This document shows, in pieces, positions 35,605-44,402 of a stretch of DNA of 64,000 nucleotides. The notes below the pieces were generated by a model. It was not told the DNA's origin, ran no database searches, and saw only the letters and a program-made list of their open reading frames with translations. The stretch is from Gemmatimonadaceae bacterium (lineage in GTDB: Bacteria > Latescibacterota > UBA2968 > UBA8231), in assembly GCA_026706075.1 (NCBI GenBank), contig JAPOZM010000113.1, positions 1 to 64,000 of the forward strand, given 5' to 3'. Position 1 is the first letter of the stretch. Every line of letters begins with the position of its first letter. Both the position numbers and the translations under genes were made by a program.

Positions 35605-38213
35605 AGTCCAACGAGATTCGCGAGACCTTCCTCTCCTTCTTCGAGGAGCGGGGGCACGCCCGGGTGCCGAGCGCGCCGGTGGTGCCGTCCGACGACCCTA
35701 CCCTGTACTTCATCAACGCCGGCATGAACCAGTTCAAGGACGTCTTTCTCGGGCTGGGCAGCCGGCCGTACACGCGCGCCGTGGACACGCAGAAGTGCAT
35801 CCGGGTCTCGGGCAAGCACAACGACCTGGAGGAGGTGGGGATCAGCCCCTGGCACCACACCTTCTTCGAGATGCTCGGCAACTGGTCCTTCGGCGACTAC
35901 TTCAAGGAAGAGGCCATCCGCTGGGGCTGGGAGCTGGTGACGGAGCGTTTCGGCCTGTGCAGAGACCGGCTGTGGGCCACCGTCTTCGAAGGCGGCGAGG
36001 GGGTCCCGCCCGACGAGGAGGCCGAGTCCCTGTGGTACGAGGAGACCGACCTTCTGCCCGGGCGCGTGGTGCGGCTGCCGGCCAAGGACAATTTCTGGGA
36101 GATGGGCGGAACCGGCCCCTGCGGCCCCTGCTCGGAGATCCACTACTACATCGGTGAAGACCCCTCCCTCCAGAGCGAGGAGCTGCTGCTGCAGGATGGT
36201 CCCGAGTTCGTCGAGTTCTGGAACCTCGTCTTCATCCAGTTCAACCGCGACGAGTCGGGGACCCTGCATCCGCTGCCCTCCCGGCACGTCGACACCGGGA
36301 TGGGCTTCGAGCGCATGTGCAGCCTGCTCCAGGGCACCGACAGCAACTACGGCACCGATCTCTTCCGGCCGCTGATCGGGTGCATCGCCGAGGTCACCGG
36401 CGCCGACCCGGGGTCCGATGCGGGACGGGTGCCGGCCCGGGTGATCGCCGACCACGTGCGCGCTCTCACCTTCGCCATCGGCGACGGCGTCCTGCCCTCC
36501 AACGAGGGGCGGGGCTACGTGCTGCGGCGCATCCTGCGGCGGGCCTCCCGCTTCGGCCGCCAGCTCGACCAGCACGACCCCTTCCTGTACCGGCTGGTCC
36601 AGCCCCTGGCCGACTCCATGGCTCACGTCTTCCCCGAGGCGAAGGAGAAGGCCGCCCATGTGGCCATGGTGATCCAGGCCGAGGAACAGTCCTTCGGCCG
36701 CACCCTCGACCGCGGGCTGGAGATCTTCGAGCGCGTCAGCCAGAAGGGCGAGGTCTCGGGGGCCGACGCCTTCCGCCTCTTCGACACCTACGGGTTCCCC
36801 CTCGATCTCACCGAGCTGATGGCGCGAGAGCGCGGCCTGTCCGTCGACACCGCCGGTTTCCATGCCGAGCTCGATGGACAGCGGCAGCGCGCCCGCGCGG
36901 CCACCAAGGACCGCTTCGCCGCCTCGGAGGGCCTTGGAGACGCCGTCGAGGGCGAGCACTCCCTGTTTGTCGGGTACGACGAGTTGGAGATCGAGGCGCG
37001 GGTGATGCACGCGCAGGTCGACGACGGTGTTGCGCGGGTTGTCCTCGGCAGCACCCCGTTCTACGCCGAGTCGGGCGGTCAGGTCGGCGACCGGGGGGTC
37101 CTCACCGCCGACGGTCTGCGCATCGACGTGGAGACGACGCGGAAGGGGCGTGGGGGCATCGTCCACGAGGGACGGCTGATCGAGGGTGAACCCCCCGGCC
37201 CGGGCCAGGTGGTGTGCGCCTCCGTCGACCGGGAGGCCCGCGATGCCGCGGCGCGCAACCACACGGCCACGCACCTGCTGCACGAGTCCCTGCGCCGGGT
37301 CCTGGGGGATCACGTGGCGCAGATGGGATCCCTCGTGGCTCCGGACCGCCTGCGATTCGACTTCTCCCACTTCCAGGCCATGGAGTCGGGACAGCTGGAG
37401 GAGGCCGGTGCCATCGTCAACGGCTGCATCCGCGAAGACATCGAGGTCTCCTCCTTCGAGGAGGATCTCGATCGCGCCCGGCAGATGGGGGCCCAGGCGC
37501 TGTTCGGCGAGAAGTACGAGGACCGCGTGCGGGTCGTGAAGATCGGCGACTTCAGTCTCGAGTTGTGCGGCGGCACCCACGTGGCCCACACCGGCCAGAT
37601 CGGCCTCTTCGACCTCACCGCCGAGAGCGGCATCGCCGCCGGCACCCGCCGGGTCGAGGCCCTTTCCGGCGTCGAGGCCGAAGGCGCCGCCCGCCGTCAC
37701 CGCGCCCTCCTCGGCGAGATCGGCCGCCTGCTGAACGCGGGCGACGAGGAACTGCCCGACCAGGTGCGGCGCCTGCTTGAGCGCAATCGCGACCTGGAGA
37801 AGGCCTTGGCCGAGGTACGCCGTCAGGCCGCCGGGGACAGCGCCGCCTCCTTGGCCGAGGGCGCCGTCGAGGTGGAGGGCGTGCGCGTTGCCGCCTGCCG
37901 GGTCGAGGCCGAAGACGTGCCCGCCATGCGCACCCTCGCCGACGGCCTTCGCGACAGCCTGGGCTCCGGCGTGGGGGTCCTCGGCGCCGAGGTGAAGGGG
38001 AGGGTCTCCTTCATCGCCGTGGTCAGCGACGACGTGATCCAGTCGCGGGGACTGAAGGCCGGGGACATCGTCAGGGAGGTCGCCCGCATCGCCGGCGGCT
38101 CCGGAGGAGGCCGGCCCCACATGGCCCAGGCCGGCGGCAAGGACCCCTCCCGGATCGACGAGGCCATCGCAGCCGCGGCCGGCATCGTGCGGCGGTGCCT
38201 GACGGAGGGCTAG
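35601..38213 (+). CDS. alaS: Alanyl-tRNA synthetase
   Basis: This is a class II synthetase of 870 aa (E. coli 876). The catalytic core begins at IRETFLSFFEERGHARV, with motif 2 and motif 3 regions up to about 240. The editing domain has HTATHLLH near residue 554 and the paired CGGTHVAHTG near 655 (zinc ligands). The C-terminal DHHA1 domain ends with GGRPHMAQAGGKDPSRIDEA. The matching tRNA-Ala(CGC) lies 5 kb upstream. Confidence 0.98.
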   Translation: MKSNEIRETFLSFFEERGHARVPSAPVVPSDDPTLYFINAGMNQFKDVFLGLGSRPYTRAVDTQKCIRVSGKHNDLEEVGISPWHHTFFEMLGNWSFGDYFKEEAIRWGWELVTERFGLCRDRLWATVFEGGEGVPPDEEAESLWYEETDLLPGRVVRLPAKDNFWEMGGTGPCGPCSEIHYYIGEDPSLQSEELLLQDGPEFVEFWNLVFIQFNRDESGTLHPLPSRHVDTGMGFERMCSLLQGTDSNYGTDLFRPLIGCIAEVTGADPGSDAGRVPARVIADHVRALTFAIGDGVLPSNEGRGYVLRRILRRASRFGRQLDQHDPFLYRLVQPLADSMAHVFPEAKEKAAHVAMVIQAEEQSFGRTLDRGLEIFERVSQKGEVSGADAFRLFDTYGFPLDLTELMARERGLSVDTAGFHAELDGQRQRARAATKDRFAASEGLGDAVEGEHSLFVGYDELEIEARVMHAQVDDGVARVVLGSTPFYAESGGQVGDRGVLTADGLRIDVETTRKGRGGIVHEGRLIEGEPPGPGQVVCASVDREARDAAARNHTATHLLHESLRRVLGDHVAQMGSLVAPDRLRFDFSHFQAMESGQLEEAGAIVNGCIREDIEVSSFEEDLDRARQMGAQALFGEKYEDRVRVVKIGDFSLELCGGTHVAHTGQIGLFDLTAESGIAAGTRRVEALSGVEAEGAARRHRALLGEIGRLLNAGDEELPDQVRRLLERNRDLEKALAEVRRQAAGDSAASLAEGAVEVEGVRVAACRVEAEDVPAMRTLADGLRDSLGSGVGVLGAEVKGRVSFIAVVSDDVIQSRGLKAGDIVREVARIAGGSGGGRPHMAQAGGKDPSRIDEAIAAAAGIVRRCLTEG

Positions 38214-38231
38214 CGCCCCAGGCCGCGGACG

Positions 38232-38981
38232 ATGAAGAGCACCTTCGAACAGCTGCTCCAAGCACGGGCGCGCCGCGGCGCGGGCTACCTGACCCTCCTC
38301 GACCCCGACCGCCTGGCCATGGAAGAGCTCGAGAGGCGGGCCTCGATCTGCGCCGAGGCGGGGGCCGACGGGATCCTCGTGGGCACCAGCCTGATGCTCT
38401 CGACGGCGCGCAACGCCGAGCTCTTCGAGCGCCTGCGCGCCCTCGTGCAGATCCCCGTCATCTCCTTTCCCGGAGACGCGGGACAGGTCGTGCGCACGGC
38501 CGACGCGATCCTGTACCTGTGCATGGTGAGCGGCCGCAACCCCGAGCTGCTCATCGGGCAGCAGGTCCGCGCCGCGCCCCTGCTGAAGGAGTACGGCATG
38601 GAGGTCATCTCCACCGCCTACATGCTGGTCGAGTCGGGCACCCTGACTTCGACGGAGTTCATGAGCTCCACGCGGCCCATACCGCGGGACAAGGACGATA
38701 TCGCCATGGCCCACGCCCTGGCGGCGCAGTATCTCGGCATGAGGCTCGTCTACCTCGAGACCGGCTCCGGGGCCCGCGACTCCGTACCCACGCCCATGGT
38801 GCGGGCCGTGTCGCGGTACGTCGATCTGCCGGTGATCGTGGGCGGCGGCATCCGAGATCCGCAGACGGCGCGCGACAAGGTCGAGGGAGGGGCCGCTTTC
38901 GTGGTGACCGGCACGGCCGTGGAGAACGACCCGGGCCGTCTGCGGGAGCTGAGCGCCGCGGTCCACATCGCCGAGGCTTGA
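38232..38981 (+). CDS. Geranylgeranylglyceryl phosphate synthase family protein (PcrB-like)
   Basis: The 249-aa TIM-barrel protein matches the GGGPS/PcrB family, which joins a polyprenyl chain to sn-glycerol-1-phosphate by an ether bond. Visible motifs are YLTLLDPDR at the first strand, IPVISFPGDA, VYLETGSGA and VIVGGGIRDP (phosphate binding). Length and motifs resemble group II enzymes of Bacteroidota and some archaea more than the short Bacillus PcrB. Chain length and product are not readable. It lies between alaS and ptsH, within 5 kb of pgsA and pgpA. No archaeol-pathway partner (DGGGP synthase, G1P dehydrogenase) is present in the window. Confidence 0.88.
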   Translation: MKSTFEQLLQARARRGAGYLTLLDPDRLAMEELERRASICAEAGADGILVGTSLMLSTARNAELFERLRALVQIPVISFPGDAGQVVRTADAILYLCMVSGRNPELLIGQQVRAAPLLKEYGMEVISTAYMLVESGTLTSTEFMSSTRPIPRDKDDIAMAHALAAQYLGMRLVYLETGSGARDSVPTPMVRAVSRYVDLPVIVGGGIRDPQTARDKVEGGAAFVVTGTAVENDPGRLRELSAAVHIAEA

Positions 38982-39020
38982 GGAGACCCTCCCGCCCCCT
39001 GGGCCAAACCAGCGAAACGC

Positions 39021-39290
39021 ATGATTCGCAAGAGCGTTGTCATCGCCAACAAGCTGGGCATCCACGCTCGTCCCGCCACGTTGCTCGTCCAGGCCGCCGG
39101 CCGTTACGAGGCGGATATCTTTCTGAGCAAGGGGGACGTGACCCGTATCAACGGCAAGAGCATCATGGGGGTGATGATGCTCGCCGCCGAATATGGCGCC
39201 GAAGTGGTGGTCGAGGCCGAGGGGCGGGATGCCGAAGCCGCCCTCGAGGCGGTGACCGGACTGCTCGGCGGAGACTTCGAGAACACCTGA
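39021..39290 (+). CDS. ptsH: Phosphocarrier protein HPr
   Basis: HPr carries phosphate from enzyme I. The active histidine is in GIHARPATLL near residue 16. The regulatory serine region is intact (NGKSIMGVMMLA, Ser near 47), so regulation by an HPr kinase is possible, but none is encoded in the window. It is 89 aa. ptsI follows 11 bases downstream. No sugar-specific EII component is in the window. Confidence 0.95.
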   Translation: MIRKSVVIANKLGIHARPATLLVQAAGRYEADIFLSKGDVTRINGKSIMGVMMLAAEYGAEVVVEAEGRDAEAALEAVTGLLGGDFENT

Positions 39291-39301
39291 GGATCAGGGC
39301 C

Positions 39302-41089
39302 GTGAGCCAATCAACCCGGCGTGGGACCTACCGGAGGATCGAGGGCATCCCGGCCTCGCCCGGGATCGCCATCGGCAAGGCTTTCACCCACCGGGTGGAG
39401 AGTCCCGCCGCCGACTCGCCGAGGAAGATCCCCGCCCATCGCGTGGAGGCCGAGGTGGGCCGCTTCCGCGCCGCCCTGGAGGCGGTGGCCGGTGACGTGC
39501 GCCGCACCCGCCAGCGCGTCGAGCACGAGCACGGGACCGACCTGGCGCTGATCTTCGACGCCCAGCTGGCCATGCTCGAGGACGCGCAGGTCCGCGACGC
39601 GACCATCGAGCGCATCCGCTCCGCCAAGCGCTCGGCGGAGGGGGCCTTCGCCGCGACCATGGGCGCCCTTCGCCGGGAGTTCGAGAAGATCGACAACGAG
39701 TACCTGCGCGCCCGGGTGGGGGACCTCAAGGACATCGAGCAGCAGGTCCTCGTGCACCTGGCGGGGGGCGGCTTCTCCGGCCTGCAGACGCTGCGCTCCA
39801 ACACCGTGATCGTCGCCCGCGACCTGCTGCCTTCCGAAGCCGCCCAGCTGGCCAGGCGGCTGGTAACGGGCCTGGTCACCGACGTGGGAGGAGAGACGTC
39901 CCACACCAGCATCATCGCCCGTTCTCTCGGTCTGCCCACCGTGGTCGGCACGGGCGAGGCTTCCTGGGCGGTGCGCGCCGGGGATCTGCTGGTCGTCGAC
40001 GGCGACGAGGGCACTGTGCACGTGCGTCCCGACGCGGCGACCCTGCGCCGTTTCCGGACCCGCCGACGGCGGCAGCTGCGGCGCGAGCGGGAGCTGAGCC
40101 GGCGGGCGGACCTGCCCACGGTGACCCGCGACGGCGAGGAGGTGGTGCTCCTGGCCAATCTCGACCTGCCCCAGGAGATCGACCTGGCGGTGCGCAACGG
40201 CGCCCGGGGCGTGGGCATGCTCCGCACCGAGTTTCTGTATCTCGGATACGGGTTGCCGTCGGAGGCCGACCAGTTCGACTGCTATTCCAGGATCGTCAAG
40301 GCCATGGCGCCGCAGCCGGTGGTCGTCCGCACCATCGACCTCGGGGGGGACAAGCTCATCCACGCCGTCGACTCTCCTCCGGAGGCCAACCCTTTTCTCG
40401 GCTGGCGGGGTATCCGCATCTGCCTCGACAACCCGGATCTGTTCAAGACCCAGCTGCGGGCCATCCTGAGGGCCGCCGTCCACGGCGAGACTCGCATCCT
40501 CCTGCCCATGATCAGCGGCCTGGAGGAGATCCGGCAGGCCCGGGAGATGATCGCCGAGACCGCGGACGAGCTGACCCGCGAGGGCGTCGACCACAGGGCG
40601 GACTGCCGGGTGGGGGTGATGATCGAGGTGCCGTCGGCGGCGATCACCGCCGAGCAGCTGGCCGGGGAGGTCGACTTCTTCAGCCTGGGGACCAACGACC
40701 TGGTACAGTACACCCTGGCCGTCGACCGCGGAACGGCGCGCGTGGCCGAGCTCTACCAGCCCTTGCATCCGGCGGTCCTTCGCCTGATCCGGCAGGTCTC
40801 CGAGGCCTCGCTGGCGGCCGGGATTCCGACCAGCATCTGCGGCGAGATGGTCGCCGATCCGGTGGCCGCCCTGCTCCTTCTGGGGCTCGGGGTGCGCCAG
40901 TTGAGCGTGAGTCCCCCCCAGATCCCGGAGGTCAGGGAGCTGCTGAGGGCCGCGGAGATCGGGCGGATGTCCGAGCTGGCCGGCCAGTGCCTGACCCTGA
41001 CCTCGGCCCGGGAAGTTCGCGAACGGGTCGAGGCCGAGATGGCGGAGGTGCTGGCCGCCGCCCGTCCCCCCAGCGAGGTGGAGGGGTGA
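39302..41089 (+). CDS. ptsI: PTS enzyme I (phosphoenolpyruvate-protein phosphotransferase)
   Basis: Enzyme I takes phosphate from PEP and passes it to HPr. The active histidine is in GGETSHTSIIAR near residue 200. The PEP-binding TIM barrel includes MLRTEFLYL, the TIDLGGDK segment and SLGTNDLVQYTLAVDR, with the catalytic cysteine in SICGEM near residue 520. It is 595 aa. The start is GTG 39302; longer open frames upstream run over the GGGPS and HPr genes. It could support sugar uptake or, without EII, a regulatory PTS. Confidence 0.95.
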   Translation: MSQSTRRGTYRRIEGIPASPGIAIGKAFTHRVESPAADSPRKIPAHRVEAEVGRFRAALEAVAGDVRRTRQRVEHEHGTDLALIFDAQLAMLEDAQVRDATIERIRSAKRSAEGAFAATMGALRREFEKIDNEYLRARVGDLKDIEQQVLVHLAGGGFSGLQTLRSNTVIVARDLLPSEAAQLARRLVTGLVTDVGGETSHTSIIARSLGLPTVVGTGEASWAVRAGDLLVVDGDEGTVHVRPDAATLRRFRTRRRRQLRRERELSRRADLPTVTRDGEEVVLLANLDLPQEIDLAVRNGARGVGMLRTEFLYLGYGLPSEADQFDCYSRIVKAMAPQPVVVRTIDLGGDKLIHAVDSPPEANPFLGWRGIRICLDNPDLFKTQLRAILRAAVHGETRILLPMISGLEEIRQAREMIAETADELTREGVDHRADCRVGVMIEVPSAAITAEQLAGEVDFFSLGTNDLVQYTLAVDRGTARVAELYQPLHPAVLRLIRQVSEASLAAGIPTSICGEMVADPVAALLLLGLGVRQLSVSPPQIPEVRELLRAAEIGRMSELAGQCLTLTSAREVRERVEAEMAEVLAAARPPSEVEG

Positions 41090-41123
41090 CCGTGCATCGA
41101 CCCAAGACGAGGAGAGGGAGGAA

Positions 41124-42284
41124 GTGAGTCACCTGTTTACATCCGAATCGGTCTCCGAGGGACATCCCGACAAGGTGGCCGACCAGATCTCGGATGCCGT
41201 TCTCGACGCCATGCTCGCCGGAGATCCCCACTCCCGCGTCGCCTGCGAGACCCTGGTCACCACCGGGCTCGTGGTCGTGGCCGGGGAGATCACTTCCGCA
41301 TCGCAACCCGACATCCAGGCGACGGTCCGCCAGGTCGTGGAGGACGTGGGCTACACCGATCCCGCCTACGGCTTCGACTCCCGCTCCTGCGGCGTCGTCG
41401 TCGCCCTCGACAAGCAGTCCGCCGACATCTCCCAGGGGGTCACCGAGTCGGAAGGTCTGCACCAGGAGATGGGGGCCGGCGACCAGGGCATGATGTTCGG
41501 CTTCGCCTGCCGCGAGACCCCGGAGCTGATGCCCTTGCCCATCACCCTTTCCCACCGCATCCTCCAGCATCACGCCCGCCTCCGGAGGGAGGGAGCCGTC
41601 GGCTACCTGCGGCCCGATGCCAAGTCGCAGGTCACCGTGGAGTACGAAGGCGTCGAGCCGAGACGGGTCGCCGCCGTCGTCCTGTCGACGCAGCACGACC
41701 CGGACGTCGACCACTCCCGCATCGAGGGCGACATGATCGCCGAGATCCGGAAGGTCCTCCCCGACCACCTCCTCGGCCCGGACACGGTCTATCACATCAA
41801 TCCCACGGGCCGCTTCGTCGTCGGCGGACCTCATGGCGACTGCGGCCTCACGGGGCGCAAGATCATCGTCGACACCTACGGCGGCGCCTGCCCCCACGGG
41901 GGCGGCGCGTTCTCCGGCAAGGACCCGACGAAGGTCGATCGAAGCGCCCACTACATGGCCCGCTACGTGGCCAAGAACCTGGTCGCCGCCGGGCTGGCCG
42001 GCCGCTGCCAGATCCAGTTGGCCTACGCCATCGGCGTCGCCCGTCCGGTGTCGATCCTGGTGAACACCTTCGGCACGGGCGAGGTGCTGAAGGACAGCGA
42101 GATGGAGGGGCTGATCCCCGAGGTCTTCGACCTGACGCCGCGGGGGATCATCGACCACCTGCAGCTGCGCCGCCCCATCTTCCGCAAGACCGCGAACTAC
42201 GGGCACTTCGGACGCGGCGACGACGACTTCACCTGGGAGAGGACCGACAAGGTTCCGGCCCTCAAGCAGGCCGCCGGGATCTGA
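41124..42284 (+). CDS. metK: S-adenosylmethionine synthetase
   Basis: MetK makes SAM from methionine and ATP. The signatures are FTSESVSEGHPDKVADQISD at the N-terminus, GAGDQGMMFGFAC near residue 114, and the P-loop-like GGGAFSGKDPTKVDRSAHY near 260-278. It is 386 aa. The start is GTG with GGAGG a few bases upstream. Only 34 nt separate it from ptsI, too short for a SAM riboswitch. All catalytic blocks look intact. Confidence 0.97.
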   Translation: MSHLFTSESVSEGHPDKVADQISDAVLDAMLAGDPHSRVACETLVTTGLVVVAGEITSASQPDIQATVRQVVEDVGYTDPAYGFDSRSCGVVVALDKQSADISQGVTESEGLHQEMGAGDQGMMFGFACRETPELMPLPITLSHRILQHHARLRREGAVGYLRPDAKSQVTVEYEGVEPRRVAAVVLSTQHDPDVDHSRIEGDMIAEIRKVLPDHLLGPDTVYHINPTGRFVVGGPHGDCGLTGRKIIVDTYGGACPHGGGAFSGKDPTKVDRSAHYMARYVAKNLVAAGLAGRCQIQLAYAIGVARPVSILVNTFGTGEVLKDSEMEGLIPEVFDLTPRGIIDHLQLRRPIFRKTANYGHFGRGDDDFTWERTDKVPALKQAAGI

Positions 42285-42317
42285 GCCGCGGCGTCGGCCG
42301 ATGACCAGGGGCGCGTG

Positions 42318-44402
42318 ATGGCATCCCCGCACATCCCCCGGGCGGCCGCCGCTCTCGGGGCGGCGCTCATCGCCGCCGGCTGCGCCGTGGAGAAGCCCCA
42401 GGTTCCCAGGTCGTCCATCGTCCTCCGCGTTCCGGTGGCCAATGACACGACGGCCCTCTCCGAGATCGTCGCGGAGGAGGCGGACTATCTAGCTCTCCGC
42501 GACGACGGCAGCATCGCCCTGCGCTACGACCGCGAGTTCAGCGACCTCGAGGGCCGCTCGGAGGTCGGAGGCCGCCTCGCCGTCACGCCCGATCCCGCCC
42601 GCTTCGCCGCTCCCCTCGGGGAGATCGCGGTCGCCGGCCGGGAGATCGTCCTGCCCCCGATCACAGCCGGGGAGTTCCTGCCCGCGGAGCTCCTCGGACA
42701 GGAGATCCGGGTTCCCGAGGAGACCTCGCTCTCCGGCCTCGAGCTGGAGCTGACCCTGCCGGGGGTCGAGTCCCTCGAGGTGGCCTCCGGGAGCCTGACC
42801 CTGACCATCGCCAACGGCCTGCCCCTGGCTTTCGTCGATCTGGAGCTGGCCCTGCTCGACCGGGGCCGCACGGTGCAGACGGCGGAAGTGCGCCGCATCG
42901 ACGCCGGGGGCACCGGCGCCGCGGTCTTCGACCTCGCCGACCGGCGGATCTCGGGGGACCTGATCCTTCTCCTGGAGAGGGCCCGGCTGGAGGCGCCGGA
43001 GACCGTCACCCTACGCGCGGAGGACTCCCTCGCCATCACCCTCGGGCTGAGCCGCCTGGGCGTGCGCGAGGTCACCGCCCCCATCGAGCCCCAGGTGGTG
43101 GCGCCCGCCGAGCCCGCCGCGCTCGCGCTCCCGGGGGATCGCCTGCGGCTGACGCGGGCCCTGATCGAGAGCGGCCGCCTGAGCCTGGTGGTGACCAACG
43201 AGCTGCCGGTGGCGATGGACGTGACACTGGCGCTCCCCGAGGTGGCCGACGAGGCGACCGGGCTCTCGCCGACCGGGGTCATCGACGGGCTTGGCGCGGG
43301 AGTTTCCCGGGAGGTCGTGATCCCCCTCGACGGCCACCTCTTCCGGCCGGAGGATCCACTGGAGATGCGCGTCGGGTACACGGGCCGCACGCACCGGTCG
43401 GAGGCGGCGGTGACCCTCCGCTCGGAAGCGGCGCTGACCGTCGAGGCGGTCCTGGGAAAGCTGACCTTCCGCGAGGTCAGCGGCCGGTTCGATCGCATTC
43501 AACTGCCCGCCATCGAGCCGCGGACGCGGTCCATCGACCTGCCCGCGGGAGCCGATACGATCAACGCCGTGGCCTTCGACTCGGCGGGCATGAGGGTGAC
43601 GTACACCAGCGCCGTGGGCGTGCCCGGGCGGCTGGCCCTCCGCGTCGTCGGGACCGACTCGGCGATCCCGGACTCGGCAGGGCTCGAGCGGACCTTGGAG
43701 CTGCACATCGACACCGAGGCGGGCTCGCCGGCCGACCCGGTGACGCGCTCGATCGATGTCGCACCCGGCCGGCTCACCCCCTTCCTCGACTTCCTGCCCA
43801 CCCGTGTCACCGTGCACACGGACTCCATCCTCATCGGCGCGGGGTTCGAGGGGGATACCTCCCGGGTAGCCGCCGACCACTGGATCCGTCTCGACAGGGT
43901 GGCCTTCGAGGCCCCCGCCCGCCTCCTGGCCGACACCTCCTGGTTCGAGAGCAGCCCGCGCTCCCAGGGGGCTTTCACCGACGCCGAGGCCCGGAGGCGG
44001 ATCAACGCCAACATCGAGGGGGCCCTGGTGACGACGACGGTCCTGAACAAGACCCCCCTGGCCATCGGCGTGCGCCTGTTCACCGCCTACGATCCCGGGC
44101 TCGTGTTCTCCGATCCGATCCTTACTCTTCCCAAGGAGGACGGGCAGTACTTCGGCGTCGAACCGGACGCGCCCGGCATCCGCCAGGTCTCCCTGAGCGC
44201 CGACGACCTGCGCCTGCTCCTCGACATCGATCCCGCCGACCCGGGGCCCGCCGACCCCGACAGCCGGGTGCGGACCCTGTACAGCGGGGTCAAGGTGCGC
44301 CTGGCGTCGCCCACATGGGACACGATCCATGGCGACGACATCGTCGTCGTCCAGGCTCAGGCCGAGATCTTCATCGAGCTCAACGAGTCCCTCGTCGAAT
44401 GA
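42318..44402 (+). CDS. Large predicted lipoprotein, function unknown
   Basis: This 694-aa protein is not recognised. It starts with a lipoprotein signal (ALGAALIAAGC, lipobox Cys near residue 22). What follows is almost wholly beta-type, with repeated sandwich-like units such as LSGLELELTLPG, GSLTLTIANGLPLAFVDLEL, GRLSLVVTNELPVAMDVTLA and ALVTTTVLNKTPLAIGVRLF. The recurring 'N-x-LP-x-A/M-x-V' strands imply at least three internal repeats. It overlaps the next barrel gene (ATGA), so the pair is co-translated and may form an outer-membrane assembly. The start ATG 42318 follows a GTG at 42315. Confidence 0.78.
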   Translation: MASPHIPRAAAALGAALIAAGCAVEKPQVPRSSIVLRVPVANDTTALSEIVAEEADYLALRDDGSIALRYDREFSDLEGRSEVGGRLAVTPDPARFAAPLGEIAVAGREIVLPPITAGEFLPAELLGQEIRVPEETSLSGLELELTLPGVESLEVASGSLTLTIANGLPLAFVDLELALLDRGRTVQTAEVRRIDAGGTGAAVFDLADRRISGDLILLLERARLEAPETVTLRAEDSLAITLGLSRLGVREVTAPIEPQVVAPAEPAALALPGDRLRLTRALIESGRLSLVVTNELPVAMDVTLALPEVADEATGLSPTGVIDGLGAGVSREVVIPLDGHLFRPEDPLEMRVGYTGRTHRSEAAVTLRSEAALTVEAVLGKLTFREVSGRFDRIQLPAIEPRTRSIDLPAGADTINAVAFDSAGMRVTYTSAVGVPGRLALRVVGTDSAIPDSAGLERTLELHIDTEAGSPADPVTRSIDVAPGRLTPFLDFLPTRVTVHTDSILIGAGFEGDTSRVAADHWIRLDRVAFEAPARLLADTSWFESSPRSQGAFTDAEARRRINANIEGALVTTTVLNKTPLAIGVRLFTAYDPGLVFSDPILTLPKEDGQYFGVEPDAPGIRQVSLSADDLRLLLDIDPADPGPADPDSRVRTLYSGVKVRLASPTWDTIHGDDIVVVQAQAEIFIELNESLVE

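Noticed and set aside
41090..41123. SAM riboswitch upstream of metK
   Set aside because: Only 34 nt of intergenic sequence, far too short.
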